A stretch of 54,697 bases of DNA from JACQXM01 sp964569425. Its GTDB lineage: Bacteria > Planctomycetota > Phycisphaerae > UBA1845. The DNA is taken from the NCBI GenBank assembly GCA_964569425.1, contig CAZMVD010000016.1, positions 1-54,697 on the forward strand, written 5' to 3'. A program made the translations under genes and the position numbers. The notes beneath the pieces were generated by a model that worked only from the letters and a program-made list of their open reading frames with translations, was not told where the DNA came from and did no database searches. Below, piece by piece: positions 32,835-43,600 of the stretch; position 1 is the first letter of the stretch; the number at the start of each line of letters is the position of its first letter.

Positions 32835-34775
32835 ATGGCTATCAGCCCCGTCAACATTTCGCGCATCAGCCACAACCTGCGGGCCGACCTGGTCATCGGG
32901 TCGGTGCAGCGCAACCAGCGCGACGTGTTCATTGAGCAGACGCGCATCGCCACCGGTCGGGACTGGGTTACGCCGAGCGAGAATCCGGTCGCCGCCGCGC
33001 GGTCGCTCGAATTGACTCGCGCGCTGCAGCAACAGGGTCAATTCATGGTCAACCTGCGGCATGGCGACAACACCCTGGCCGCCTCTGATGATGCGCTTTC
33101 AGAACTCAACAGTCTGCTTATTCAGGCGCAGAACATTGCCAGCGAAAACGTCAGCAACCTGACCAGCGCGGCGGAGCGCGAAGCGGTGGCCGAAGTCATC
33201 GTCGGCATTCGCACCCAGTTGCAAACCGTCGGCAATCGTCAGTTCAACGGCCGATACCTTTTCGCGGGGCGCGACACGCTGACGCGGCCCTTTGTGGATG
33301 CGCTCGGCGGCATCGCCTATGTGGGCGATATCGGCCACCTTTTCACCCGCGTGGCCGAGGGGCAGTCCGACCGTATCAACGTACCGGGCAACGAACTGTT
33401 CGCGGCGCTGTCCACGCGCATTGCCTCCGCGACCGACCTGTCTCCCGCCCTGACGCCCGATACTCGTCTGGATGACCTGAACGGCGCTGCCGGCAGCGGC
33501 ATTCGCCGCGGCATTCTGGTGTTCCACGAGGTCGGCGGCGCCGGGACGTTTCGAGTGGACATTTCCTCCGCGGACACCATTGGCGACGTGGCTGCACTTA
33601 TCGAGCAGGGCGCCGCTGCGGCCGGATCGAGTCTTCGGGCGTCTGTTTCCGACACCGGATTGACGATCACCCCGGGCGGCGCGCCCGTGGCGGTGACCGA
33701 CGGCGGCACGGGCGTGGTCGCAGCCGACCTGGGCATTTTCACTCCCGCCCCCACCAGCCAGGTTATCCACGGCGCCGATCTGGGAGCGCGCCTTACGCGA
33801 CTGACGCCGGTCAGCGCCCTGGCGGGCGGCGCGGGCATCGACCTGACCAGCGGGCTGGTGCTCAGCAACGGCGCGAATACCGTGACCCTGGACCTGAGCA
33901 GCGCCCAGACCATGCAGGACATCCTCAACGCGCTCCAGAACGCCGGTGTCAACATCCTGGCACGCATCAACGACGCCGGCACCGGTATCGACGTTTTCAA
34001 TCAGGTATCGGGCACGCCGTTGTCCATATCGGAAAACGGCGGGACCACGGCCACCGATCTGGGCATCCGCACGTTCAGCGCCGACACGGCCCTGGTCGAC
34101 CTCAATGCCGGCCGGGGCGTCTTCGTGGCCGACGGCGTCGACGACCTGCGCATCACGACGGCGGACGGCAGCACGGTCGACGTTAATCTCGACGGAGCGG
34201 CGACGATCGGCGACGTCATCGACGCCATCAACGCCGCGGCCACCGCGAGCACGGTCAATCTCACGGCATCGCTCGCCGACACCGGCAATGGCATTCGCCT
34301 GGTCGATGGCACGGGGGGCAGCGGCGTCTTCGCGGTGACTTCTCTGAATCTGTCACAAGCGGCGACGGACCTCGGGCTGGCGCAGCCGGCATCCGCGGCG
34401 GGCGGCGAAATCATCGGGCAGGATCGCAACCCCGTGCAGCCCACCGGCGTGCTCGGCGCGCTGCTTGACCTGGAGACCGCCCTGCGGCGCGACGACACCC
34501 AGGGAATTGCCCTGGCGGGGGAGCGATTGGACCCGTTCATCAAGGACGTGACTCGTGTGCACGGCGTCATCGGTGCGCGGGCACAGGCGATGCGCACCAA
34601 GCTCGCGCACATGGAGGACGCTGCTTCGTCCACGCAGATCTTTCTTTCGGAGCTGCAGGATCTCGACTACGCCGAGGCGATCACGCGGATGCAGTCTTCG
34701 GTCACTCAGCTTCAGGCCAATCTGCAGACCAGCGGCATTCTGTTGAATCTGTCGTTGTTGGATTTCCTGCGCTAG
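32835..34775 (+). CDS. flgL: Flagellar hook-associated protein FlgL (HAP3), expanded
   Basis: Second junction protein. It has 646 residues, about twice the usual 300-ish. The flagellin-like ends are present (N-terminal ISHNLRADLVIGSVQRNQRD and SLELTRALQQQGQF; C-terminal VIGARAQAMRTKLAHMEDA and YAEAITRMQSSVTQLQANLQTS). Between them lie repeated modules of the flagellin hook IN type, each about 90 residues and marked by strands such as TFRVDISSADTIGDVAALIE, NTVTLDLSSAQTMQDILNAL and STVDVNLDGAATIGDVIDAI. I count three. This gives a long variable-domain shaft. Start ATG 32835 is 5 bases after the flgK stop codon. Confidence 0.92.
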   Translation: MAISPVNISRISHNLRADLVIGSVQRNQRDVFIEQTRIATGRDWVTPSENPVAAARSLELTRALQQQGQFMVNLRHGDNTLAASDDALSELNSLLIQAQNIASENVSNLTSAAEREAVAEVIVGIRTQLQTVGNRQFNGRYLFAGRDTLTRPFVDALGGIAYVGDIGHLFTRVAEGQSDRINVPGNELFAALSTRIASATDLSPALTPDTRLDDLNGAAGSGIRRGILVFHEVGGAGTFRVDISSADTIGDVAALIEQGAAAAGSSLRASVSDTGLTITPGGAPVAVTDGGTGVVAADLGIFTPAPTSQVIHGADLGARLTRLTPVSALAGGAGIDLTSGLVLSNGANTVTLDLSSAQTMQDILNALQNAGVNILARINDAGTGIDVFNQVSGTPLSISENGGTTATDLGIRTFSADTALVDLNAGRGVFVADGVDDLRITTADGSTVDVNLDGAATIGDVIDAINAAATASTVNLTASLADTGNGIRLVDGTGGSGVFAVTSLNLSQAATDLGLAQPASAAGGEIIGQDRNPVQPTGVLGALLDLETALRRDDTQGIALAGERLDPFIKDVTRVHGVIGARAQAMRTKLAHMEDAASSTQIFLSELQDLDYAEAITRMQSSVTQLQANLQTSGILLNLSLLDFLR

Positions 34776-35040
34776 GGAGCGGGGCGCGTGGTTGATGGAA
34801 CGAATCCGCGGGTGAAACGGCCCGCGGTGCAAGGGTGGTTGGGAAGGGAGTAAGCGAAAACGTTGCGCGGTGTGCCGTGACCGGGGCACCGTGACGACGA
34901 TCCGTCACCCGGCGAGAGGACGCCGGGGCGGCGATGACAAGCATCGCCGTGCTCGTCCCGTGCATGCGGACAGCGATCGAACGTCGATCGCCATGCCCGG
35001 ACGAGTGGACCGATTGCCATCCGGTCATGGGAGCGTCGCG

Positions 35041-35490
35041 ATGATTTTGGAGACGTCGCGTTTTGGACACATTGAGGTGGACGAGGAGCGATTGATCACC
35101 TTCGAAGAGGGCATTCTGGGCTTTCCCAAGCAGCGTCAGTATGCGCTGGTTCAGACCGGTCGGGGCAGCGGGTTTTACTGGCTGCAATCGGTCTGCACCC
35201 GCGACCTGGCGTTCGTGGTCTGCGACCCGCGGCTGTTCGTCGCCGACTACCAGGTGCCGGTGAAGCTGGAGGACCTGCACACGATCGGTCTGAGCGACAC
35301 GCAGAAGGTCCAGGTGTTTGTCATCGTCAACAAGATCAACGATCTGTTGACGGGCAACTTCCAGGGACCGCTGGTGATCAATGTGGAGACGCGCTGCGGG
35401 CGCCAATGGGTGCTCAGCGACAAGCGGTATTCGACGCGGCAGCCGCTCATGCGTTTACCGCAGCACGAAGCGTTGAGTAAGACCGCCTGA
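35041..35490 (+). CDS. fliW: Flagellar assembly factor FliW
   Basis: Binds and inhibits CsrA until flagellin sequesters it, so flagellin translation follows export demand. It has 149 residues, family length. Landmarks are the VDEERLITFEEGILGFP start, DPRLFVADYQVPV and the LLTGNFQGPLVINVETRCGRQWVL end. ATG 35041 has GGGAG eight bases upstream; in-frame sequence back to 34870 lies in the intergenic region and does not fit the family. It sits between flgL and csrA, the classical arrangement. Confidence 0.95.
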   Translation: MILETSRFGHIEVDEERLITFEEGILGFPKQRQYALVQTGRGSGFYWLQSVCTRDLAFVVCDPRLFVADYQVPVKLEDLHTIGLSDTQKVQVFVIVNKINDLLTGNFQGPLVINVETRCGRQWVLSDKRYSTRQPLMRLPQHEALSKTA

Positions 35491-35742
35491 TCGCGCGGGT
35501 GGTCGAGGACGAACGTCGGAGTCTACAATCCATCAGGCCGATGGAGCCTGCCTCCGAACGTCCGGTCCTTACGGCGGCAACGCCGCCTCTTCGCCGAATC
35601 GCAGGTGTCACGATGCGGCACCGCTCGTCTGGCATGACCAACGGGCGCCCGCGCGGCCGGACCATGCCGGCGCACCTACCCGGGCAGGAGGCAAGGTGTT
35701 GGGTATTGCAGACGCATCGGCATCGCAAGGAAGGAGCCGAGT

Positions 35743-36051
35743 ATGTTGGTGCTATCCAGACAGCGCGATGAAACGATCATGATCGGCGACGACGTGGAAA
35801 TCACGGTCGTCGACATCCGGGGCGACAAGGTACGTTTGGGCATCACTGCGCCCCGGCATATTCAGGTCCATCGCAAGGAAGTCTATGAGGCCATCAAGCG
35901 GGAAAACCAGCAGGCCTCGAAACTGAAGCCCGGCGACGTTTCGGACGCGGTGCCCCCGCGATCCTCATCGGCCGGTCCCAACCCGCCGGGTGGTCCGGCG
36001 GATGATGCGGGGGCGACCGGAAACGGTACGGACGCCCGCCGGAATTCGTAA
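35743..36051 (+). CDS. csrA: Translational regulator CsrA with C-terminal extension
   Basis: RNA-binding dimer that blocks ribosome access to GGA-containing leaders, here very probably that of fliC. It has 102 residues; the core (1-60) is a textbook CsrA (MLVLSRQRDETIMIGDDVEI, VRLGITAPRHIQVHRKEVYEAI), including Arg44-region GITAPRHIQVHR. Residues 61-102 form a Pro/Gly/Ser/Asp-rich tail not seen in the common 61-residue protein. Ribosome binding site AAGGAAGGAG is 5-14 bases before the ATG. Confidence 0.94.
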   Translation: MLVLSRQRDETIMIGDDVEITVVDIRGDKVRLGITAPRHIQVHRKEVYEAIKRENQQASKLKPGDVSDAVPPRSSSAGPNPPGGPADDAGATGNGTDARRNS

Positions 36052-36127
36052 GGTGCTCGGGTAAGGAAACCTCGTTCCAGCTTCGGACCGCCGGCATGCG
36101 GCCGAGGGTAATCAGGGAGGATTGCTC
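36052..36127 (+). promoter_or_regulatory. fliC leader with GGA motifs (candidate CsrA sites)
   Basis: The leader has GGA in AAGGAAAC (36063-36070), TTCGGACC (36082-36089) and twice in AGGGAGGA (36114-36121), the last being the ribosome binding site itself. CsrA binding at a Shine-Dalgarno GGA is the standard repression mode for flagellin mRNAs. Confidence 0.5.
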
Positions 36128-37579
36128 ATGTCACGGATCAATAGTAACGTCCCGTCGCTGGTTGCGCAGCGTCATCTGGGCGCGTCGCAACAGTCGTTGC
36201 GCCTGGCACTCGAACGGTTGTCCAGTGGATTGAAGATCAACCGCGGGGCCGACAACCCCGCCGGGCTGATCATTTCCGAGCGGTTGCGCTCGGAGATTTC
36301 CGCGGTCAACCAGGCGGTGAACAACTCGTCGCGCGCCATCAACGTCATCGCCACGACGGAAGGCGCGCTCGACGAAGTCGCGGCGCTGCTGACGGACATC
36401 AAGGCGCTGGTCGTGGAGGCCGCGAACAAGGGCGCCTTTTCCGACGAGGAAATCGCGGCCAACCAGTTGCAGATCGACCTGACGATCGACTCCATCACCC
36501 GCATCGCCAATACGACCCAATTCGCGGGGCGCAAGCTTCTCAACGGGGAGCTGGATTACGTCACCAGCGGCATTCCTGCCACCCAGCTCGCCGACGTTCG
36601 CGTCCAGGGTGCGAAGTTCGGCAGCCGCGACTATATCCCGGTGGCCGTCAACGTGGCCCAGTCGGCGCAGCAGGCGCAACTGAGCTTCCTGCAATCCACG
36701 ATCGGCGCCACCCCGGTCACCGTGGATATCGCGGGACCGGACGGCATCGTCACGCTCAGCTTCCCCGCCAGCGCCACCAGCAACGACATCGTCAGCGCCA
36801 TCAACGCCCAGACCGACGCCACCGGCGTCATTGCCACCCTGATCGGGACCAGCGGTGTCGGCGGCGTGGCCATCCAGAGCCAGGACTACGGCAGCAAGGC
36901 GTTTGTCAGCGTTACCGAAATCGGCACCACCGGCCAGTTTGCGACCGTTGACCGGCTCGGCGGCACGGTGAACCGCACGCCCGGGCGTGACGCCAGCGCG
37001 ACCATCAACGGCGTGGCCACGGTTTCCGACGGGCTGCGGCTGAAGATCAGCGACTCTGCGCTCAAGCTCGAGCTGGTGCTCCAGGAGTCCTTTGGCAACG
37101 GTTCCACCGGTCTGGGAACGGCGCAGTTCACCATCAACGAAGGCGGCGCCCTGTTCCAGCTTGGCCCACAGGTGGCGCCCAACCTTCAGGAAAACATCGG
37201 CGTGCACAGCATGCAAGCCAATAAGCTCGGCAATGCCCTCGTCGGCTATCTCTCCGACCTGAAGAGCGGGCAGAGCAAGGCGCTGGTCACCGACCGATTC
37301 AAGGAGGCCTCCGACGTGGTCGACGAAGTGATCACGCAGGTGGCCGTGCTGCGCGGGCGATTGGGCTCCTTCGAGCGCAACACGCTGCAGACCAATATCA
37401 ATCAGTTGCAGATCACTGCCGAGAACCTCACCGCGTCGCAGGCGGTGATCCGCGACACTGACTTTGCGGCGGAAACGTCGGAGCTGACCCGTGCTCAGAT
37501 TCTGGTGCAGGCGGGCAACAGTATTCTGGCCATCGCGAACGCGCAGTCGCAGAACGTGCTCTCGCTGCTCGGCGGGTAA
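36128..37579 (+). CDS. fliC: Flagellin
   Basis: Filament subunit, exported through the flagellar type III system. It has 483 residues. The D0/D1 N-terminal half (INSNVPSLVAQRHLGASQQS, LERLSSGLKINRGADNPAGL) and C-terminal half (LTASQAVIRDTDFAAETSEL, QSQNVLSLLGG) are conserved. The variable middle (about residues 170-300) includes SATINGVATVSDGLRLK, a hook-IN-like piece. Translation begins at ATG 36128, six bases after GGGAGGA. Probably the operon's terminal gene; a hairpin follows. Confidence 0.96.
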   Translation: MSRINSNVPSLVAQRHLGASQQSLRLALERLSSGLKINRGADNPAGLIISERLRSEISAVNQAVNNSSRAINVIATTEGALDEVAALLTDIKALVVEAANKGAFSDEEIAANQLQIDLTIDSITRIANTTQFAGRKLLNGELDYVTSGIPATQLADVRVQGAKFGSRDYIPVAVNVAQSAQQAQLSFLQSTIGATPVTVDIAGPDGIVTLSFPASATSNDIVSAINAQTDATGVIATLIGTSGVGGVAIQSQDYGSKAFVSVTEIGTTGQFATVDRLGGTVNRTPGRDASATINGVATVSDGLRLKISDSALKLELVLQESFGNGSTGLGTAQFTINEGGALFQLGPQVAPNLQENIGVHSMQANKLGNALVGYLSDLKSGQSKALVTDRFKEASDVVDEVITQVAVLRGRLGSFERNTLQTNINQLQITAENLTASQAVIRDTDFAAETSELTRAQILVQAGNSILAIANAQSQNVLSLLGG

Positions 37580-37617
37580 GCGGCGCTCTCGCGCATCGCC
37601 CACCAACGGTTCGCGCT

Positions 37618-37653
37618 CGGCGGCCGCCTCCCCCCCCAGGGAGGCGGCCGCCG
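37618..37653. terminator. Strong hairpin between fliC and the giant protease gene
   Basis: A perfect 15-bp stem, CGGCGGCCGCCTCCC (37618-37632) with GGGAGGCGGCCGCCG (37639-37653), 6-base loop, no T-tract on either strand. It lies 39 bases past the fliC stop and 4 bases past the minus-strand stop, so it probably protects or ends both convergent transcripts. Confidence 0.6.
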
Positions 37654-37656
37654 GCC

Positions 37657-40600
37657 TTACGGCAAGCGCCGCCCGTTCCACGCCTCGAACGCCCCCGCGC
37701 CGTTGAGCAGGTCGATCAGCCGCAGCAGGTCCTGTGAGTTGGTCGCGCCCGAGCGATCCACGTCAGTGGACCAGGCCGGCAGGGTCGTGAGCAGATTCAG
37801 CGCATCCACCAGCTTCAGAATGTCGCGCGCCGTGCTCACCCCGTCGCCGTCTACGTCGCCCGGCAGGTAGCCGAGGCGCACCGCGCTCGCGCCGCAGACC
37901 GGCGCCAGCGACGTCCAGGCGGCCGGTGAAATCCGTTTGTCCAGGCGTACGTCGAAAACCCCCGGCGCCGCCTGGGTGACCAAGCGAATGTGCGGCGCAC
38001 GCTCCGCTCCGCCCTCCTGCGTCAGGAAAAGATCGGTGGTCCGCAACGCTGCGGTTTCCACCGACAGGGTCAGCCGGACGACGTCCCAGCCGAAAACCAC
38101 CGTGCCGCCCGGGTCGCTCGGCTGCCGTGCGTCGATCGCCCCGTGCGGCGGATCGCTCGTCACGATCTCCACCAGACTGCCGTCGCATTCGTCGGGAATG
38201 CCGTTGCCGTTGCAGTCGAAACTCCCTCCGGTCCCCGGTCCCAGGTGTACGTCCATCCAATCCGTGCGTCCGTTGGCGTTGCAATCCAGAAACGCCTCCG
38301 CCTCGTACGCTCCCATGTCGACCGCGTGAAAGGCCATCCGCGGCCCGCCCGCCAGGTCCGCGGCGCCGGCTGCGGGCACGTACGCCGGGTCGCCGCCGTC
38401 GATGGCGCGGGAAGGAGGTGCCAACCGGTAGTCGCCCGTTGCCGCGGCGACGAACATCGGGTTTACGTCCGCATTCCCCGCCCCCTCGACCACGGTGCTG
38501 TCGATCAGATGCACGCCGCCGCTCGACCCTTCCACGATGCTGTAAGCGGCGCTCAACCGCGAGCCGAAGCGCAGATCGGCCGAGCGCCCCGCCGGCGCCA
38601 GGTTGCCCCACACCATCGACGATTCCAGCACGAACTCGCCGTGGTCGCCGTACAGGCCCCCGCCGAAGAACGACGCCTGATTGCCGGCGATGGTGCAGTT
38701 TTGCAGCCGCACCCGGCTGAAATGGGCGAACACCCCGGCGCCGTTCGGCCCGCGGTTGCCCGCGATCAGGCAGCTTTCCAGCGTGACGTCGCTGCCGTGC
38801 TCCAGCAACACCCCGCGTTGGGGATTGTTCACGATTCGGCAGCGCCGGATGGACGGTGCGCTACCGCGGCAATGCAGCCCCGTGCCGCCGGTCAGCGTGA
38901 ACCCATCCACCCGCGTGGTCGAAGTTTCCCCCGCTAGGAAACGCAGTAGCGTGCGCGTGCCGCCGCCGTCGAGAATGCACGAACCCGGTACGCCGTCGCA
39001 GCGCAGCGTTAGCGCCTTGCCCCCGAATACCAGGTTTCCGTTCGTCGCCCCGCCGTAGGTTCCGGGCGCTACGAGCACCGTATCGCCGGGCTGGGCGGCG
39101 TTCAGCGCCGCCTGCACGTTGGCAAAGTCGCCCGGCACGCGCAGCGTCCGCTGGCACTCGTCGGGCACGCCGTTGGCGTCCGCGTCGGTGCTGGTGCCCG
39201 CCAGCAGATCGCACGCATCCGCCACGCCGTTGCCGTTGCAGTCGCGCTCGCACTCGTCGGGCACGCCGTTGCCATTGCAGTCCTCGCTGGTTCCCGCGGC
39301 GACGTCGCATTCATCGGGCACGCCGTTGGCGTTGCAATCCGCGCTGCGACCCATGGCGATATCGCACCCGTCCGCCGACCCGTTTCCGTTGCAGTCTTCA
39401 CACTCATCGGGCACGCCGTTGCCGTCGCAATCCGCGCTCCGCCCTTCGGCCACGTCGCACGAGTCCGCGATTCCGTTGGCGTTGCAGTCCGGCTCGCACT
39501 CGTCGGGGATCCCGTTGGCGGTGCAGTCTTCGCTGGTGCCGGTCTTGGCCGCGTCGCACGAATCGGGCACGCCGTTGGCGTTGCAGTCGAGTGCCCCGCC
39601 CAGGGCGATATCGCAGCCGTCCTCGATGCCGTTGGCGTCGCAATCCAGGCCGCCCGTGCAGCCCGGCGGCGGCACCGCGATTACCAGTGGCACCAGCACG
39701 GGTGACTCCAGCGCGTCGCCATGCCCGTCGCGCAGCACACTCTCCTCCGGCCCGGGGCGCCAGCCCAGGGTGAACGCCCCCGCCGCATCGGCCGACACCT
39801 GCACGACGAGCGTTCCGCCGTAGCTTTCCGCCAGGGCGTCCGTGGCACTCTCGAAAATCGCCGTGCCGTAGAACCGATAGTCGGGCGTGTTGCGCACTGC
39901 GCGCGAGAGGTGGGTAGCGCCACCGAACACGAAGTCTGCGCGATGTTCGTCAATGAATGCCCCATGAGCCGCCAGCGGCTGCGTGACCACGCTTAGTGCG
40001 CCGCGCGGCGCGCTGGTGAACCCCGCGGCGTCGATCGTGGCCTGATAGTGCGTGAGGCGGTCGGGCCGCCAGCCGGACAGCCGCACCTCGCACGTCACTT
40101 CGTCCCCCGGCGCGACCTCCACCAGGCGCGCCGGCCCTGTCAGCAGGGGCACGCCGTTGACCGCCACCGCCAGCAGCGCGATCCGCGCCCCGCACCCCGC
40201 GACCGGGGTTCCCGCGCAGCCCCCGCCGAGGCACACGTCGTCCGCGGTGCAGCGGTCGCCGTCATCGCACGCGCCGCTCGCCAGGCTGTACACGCAAACG
40301 CCCGCTGCGCAGCGATCCGCGGTGCAGGCGCTGCCGTCGTCGCAATCCGGATCGGCCAGGCAATGAACACAGCGCCCTGACGCCACGTCGCATGACATGC
40401 CCGCGCACGGCGGCGGGCCGCCGCGACACGTGCCGCGCTCGCAGAACTCCAACCCGTTGCAGAACAGCCCGTCGTCGCACGCCACGCCGGCACAGAGGTC
40501 GCATTCGTCCGGTACGCCGTCGCGGTCGCGGTCTTCGCTGGTGCCGTCGGCGATGTCGCACTCATCCGCCCGCCCGTTGCCGTTGCAATCTTCGCAGTCG

Positions 40601-43600
40601 TCTGGAACGCCGTTGCCGTTGCAGTCCGCCGCCGTTCCCGCGGCCACCTCGCACGCATCGCCGATGCCGTTGCCGTTGCAGTCCTGACATTCGTCGGGCA
40701 CGCCGTCTTCGTCGCAATCCTCGCTCAGCCCCAACGCCACGTCGCACTCATCGGCCAGGCCGTTGCCGTTGCAGTCCTCGCAGAAGTCCGCCAGGCCGTT
40801 GCCGTTGCAGTCGGTCGCGTTCCCGAGGGCCAGGTCGCATTCGTCGGGCACGCCGTTGCCGTCGCAATCGGTGCTGCGGAAGGTGCGAATGTCGCACTCG
40901 TCGGGAATGCCGTTGCCGTTGCAGTCCGGCGCCGCGCCGGCCGCGATATCGCACACGTCGATCACGCCGTTGCCGTTGCAGTCCGCCGCCGTGCCGTTCA
41001 GCAGTTCGCACTCGTCGGCCACCTCGTTGCGGTTGCAGTCCTCGCACTCGTCGGGCACGCCGTTGTGGTTGCAGTCGCCGCTGGTGCCGTCGCGAATGTC
41101 GCAGTCGTCGGGCACGCCGTTGGCGTTGCAATCCTCTTCGCACTCGTCGGGCACTCCGTTGCCGTTGCAGTCGAAGCTCAGGCCCGCGGCGACGTCGCAG
41201 CGGTCCGGCACGCCGTTGTCGTTGCAGTCCGCTTCCAGGCCGAGTGCCAGGGCGCAGTCATCGTCCAACCCGTTGTCGTCGCAGTCGGCTCCGCCCGCAC
41301 AGCCGGCCACGGGCACAGCCACCCGCACCGGCGACAGGTGCACGGGCCCCAGCGGATTGCCCTGCCCATCCAGCANNNNNNNNNNACGCCGCCGCCGGCG
41401 CGCGGCCCCACGGTGAACGTTCCCGCCGCGTCGTCCGACACGGTGAGCCGCAGCGTTCCGGCGTACACCGGGTGCCCCGGATCCGGCACGCCCGCGAACA
41501 CCGACAACGCCCCGTAGCGATAATCCACGTCGGTGTTGTTGACTCCGACCACGAACGGCACGCGGGCGAACGCAAAATCGCTGCGCGACACGTCGATGAA
41601 CGCCCCCGCCGAGGGGCTCGGCGCCACCACCGGCGTGAGCCGCCCGAGCGCGGCCGTGCCGTACCCGCGCGCGTCGATCGCCACTTCGTACACGCTCAGC
41701 AGGTCCGGCCCCCAGCCTTCGATGACGATTTCGCAGGTTACCACGTCTCCCGGGGCTGCCTCGACGTGCTCCTGAACCCCGCCGGGAAGCGCCAGGCCGT
41801 TAATCGCCGCGGCGCGGAGCGCCACGGTCGGCCCGCAATCGGGTAGCGGAGTGAAGACGCACGCCCCGTCCACGCAGGCGTTGTGTGTGCAACGGTCCCC
41901 GTCGTCGCAGTCGGCGCCGGTCAGACAGGCCACGCACGCGCCCCGCGCTTCGTCGCAGAGCCCGGTGCCGCACGGCGCCGCACCATGGGCACAGAATCCA
42001 CCGGCGCACACTTCCACGCCGTTGCAGAAGGTTTCGTCGTCGCATTCTGCATCCGTGGCGCATGTTTCGCAGGCGTCCGGCACCAGGTTTTCGTTGACGT
42101 CGGGCGCTGTTCCGTCCCTCACGTCGCACGCATCGGGCGAGCCGTTGGCGTCGCAATCCGCGAAAAATGCCGACTCGTCGGCCCCCATGTCGATTCGGCA
42201 GAAGCGGACCCGCGGTTCGCCGTCGACGTCGGTTTCGTCCGGGCCTGCCGCGTACGCGGGATCGCCCGCGTCCAGGCAGGGCGAATCTGCCGCGAGGTGA
42301 AACGACCCCGCACCGCCGGCAAAGCGCGGGTTTGCGTCGATCATTCCCGTCCCCGCCGCCAGCGTGCTTGCGGCGTCCGCGAACACCCCCGGTGGTGCCA
42401 ACGTCATGGCACTATACGCGACCTCCAGCGCCGCGCCGGCCGCCAGCGCCGCCTCGCGCCCGACGGCCGCGGCGTTGCCCCATACGATCGAGCTGTGCAT
42501 CGTCGCCGCGGCGTCCACCAGCAGCAGCCCGCCGCCCGTCGCCGCCGCGTTCCCGGTCGCCGTCACCCCGGCCAGCACCGCGGATGCGCCGTTGACGTAC
42601 AACCCGCCGCCGGACGACACCGCCAGGTTGTCCACCAGCGCGGTGTGCTCGATGACCGCCGCGCTGCCGGGCGCGCACACGACACCGCCGCCCAGCCCGG
42701 CGTGATTGCGCTCGATCCGGCTGGAGCGAATCACCACCTGGCCGCCGTCGGTCACGTGGACGCCGCCGCCCTGGTTAAAGGTGAAGTTGTCTGCGATGGT
42801 GCACCGATCGATCAGCGATTCGCTCGCCGCCAGGTACAGCCCCGCACCCCCGTATATGCTTAGAAACCCGGGCGCCACCATGTTCTCCGCGATCAGGCAG
42901 CGCCGGATCGTGGGGCTGCTGCCCACCGCGTACACGCCGCCGCCGCGCAGCTCGCCCCGTGTCGTTGCCAACGAAGCCAGACCGTGCCGGATGGTCAGCC
43001 CGTCTACCACCGACTCGCGCGTTTCGCCGCGATGGAAGTAAAATCCTCGACCGGCAAATTCTGCGTCAATCACCGTGGCCGACACGATGGCGGGGTCGTG
43101 CGGCGCCGCGCTGCGGAGCGTGAATGCTTTGCCCCCGAAATCCAGGTTGCGGTTTCCGGCGCCGCGATAGGTTCCCGGTGCCACCACGACGACATCGCCC
43201 GGCAGCGCTGCGTCGATCCCCGCTTGGATCGTACAAAAAGGATGCTGCGCGCTCCCGTCATGTGGCCGCGGGCAGAAGTTCACGTTGACGATCAGCGTTC
43301 GCCCGGTCGGTTCGCACTCATCCGGCACGCCGTTGGCGTTGGCATCTGCAGAGGCACCTTCCGCGATATCGCACGCGTCCCAGGTTCCGTTGGCGTTGCA
43401 ATCCTCCACCTGGGATTGGCATTCGTCCGGCACGCCGTCGCCGTCGCAATCCGCGCTTGATCCGGTCAGGACGTCGCACACGTCGGCCACGCCGTTGCCG
43501 TTGCAGTCCGGCTGGCACTCGTCCGGCACGCCATCGCCGTCGCAATCCGCGCTGGCGCCCAGCAGCACGTCGCAATCGTCCGCCACGCCGTTGCCGTTGC

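Noticed and set aside
39100..41200. Regular short repeats on the plus strand (GTTGCCGTTGCAGTC with 30-50 base spacing) that look like a CRISPR or satellite array.
   Set aside because: They are the codons of the DCNGNGVPDECD protein repeats on the minus strand; spacers are coding and in frame.
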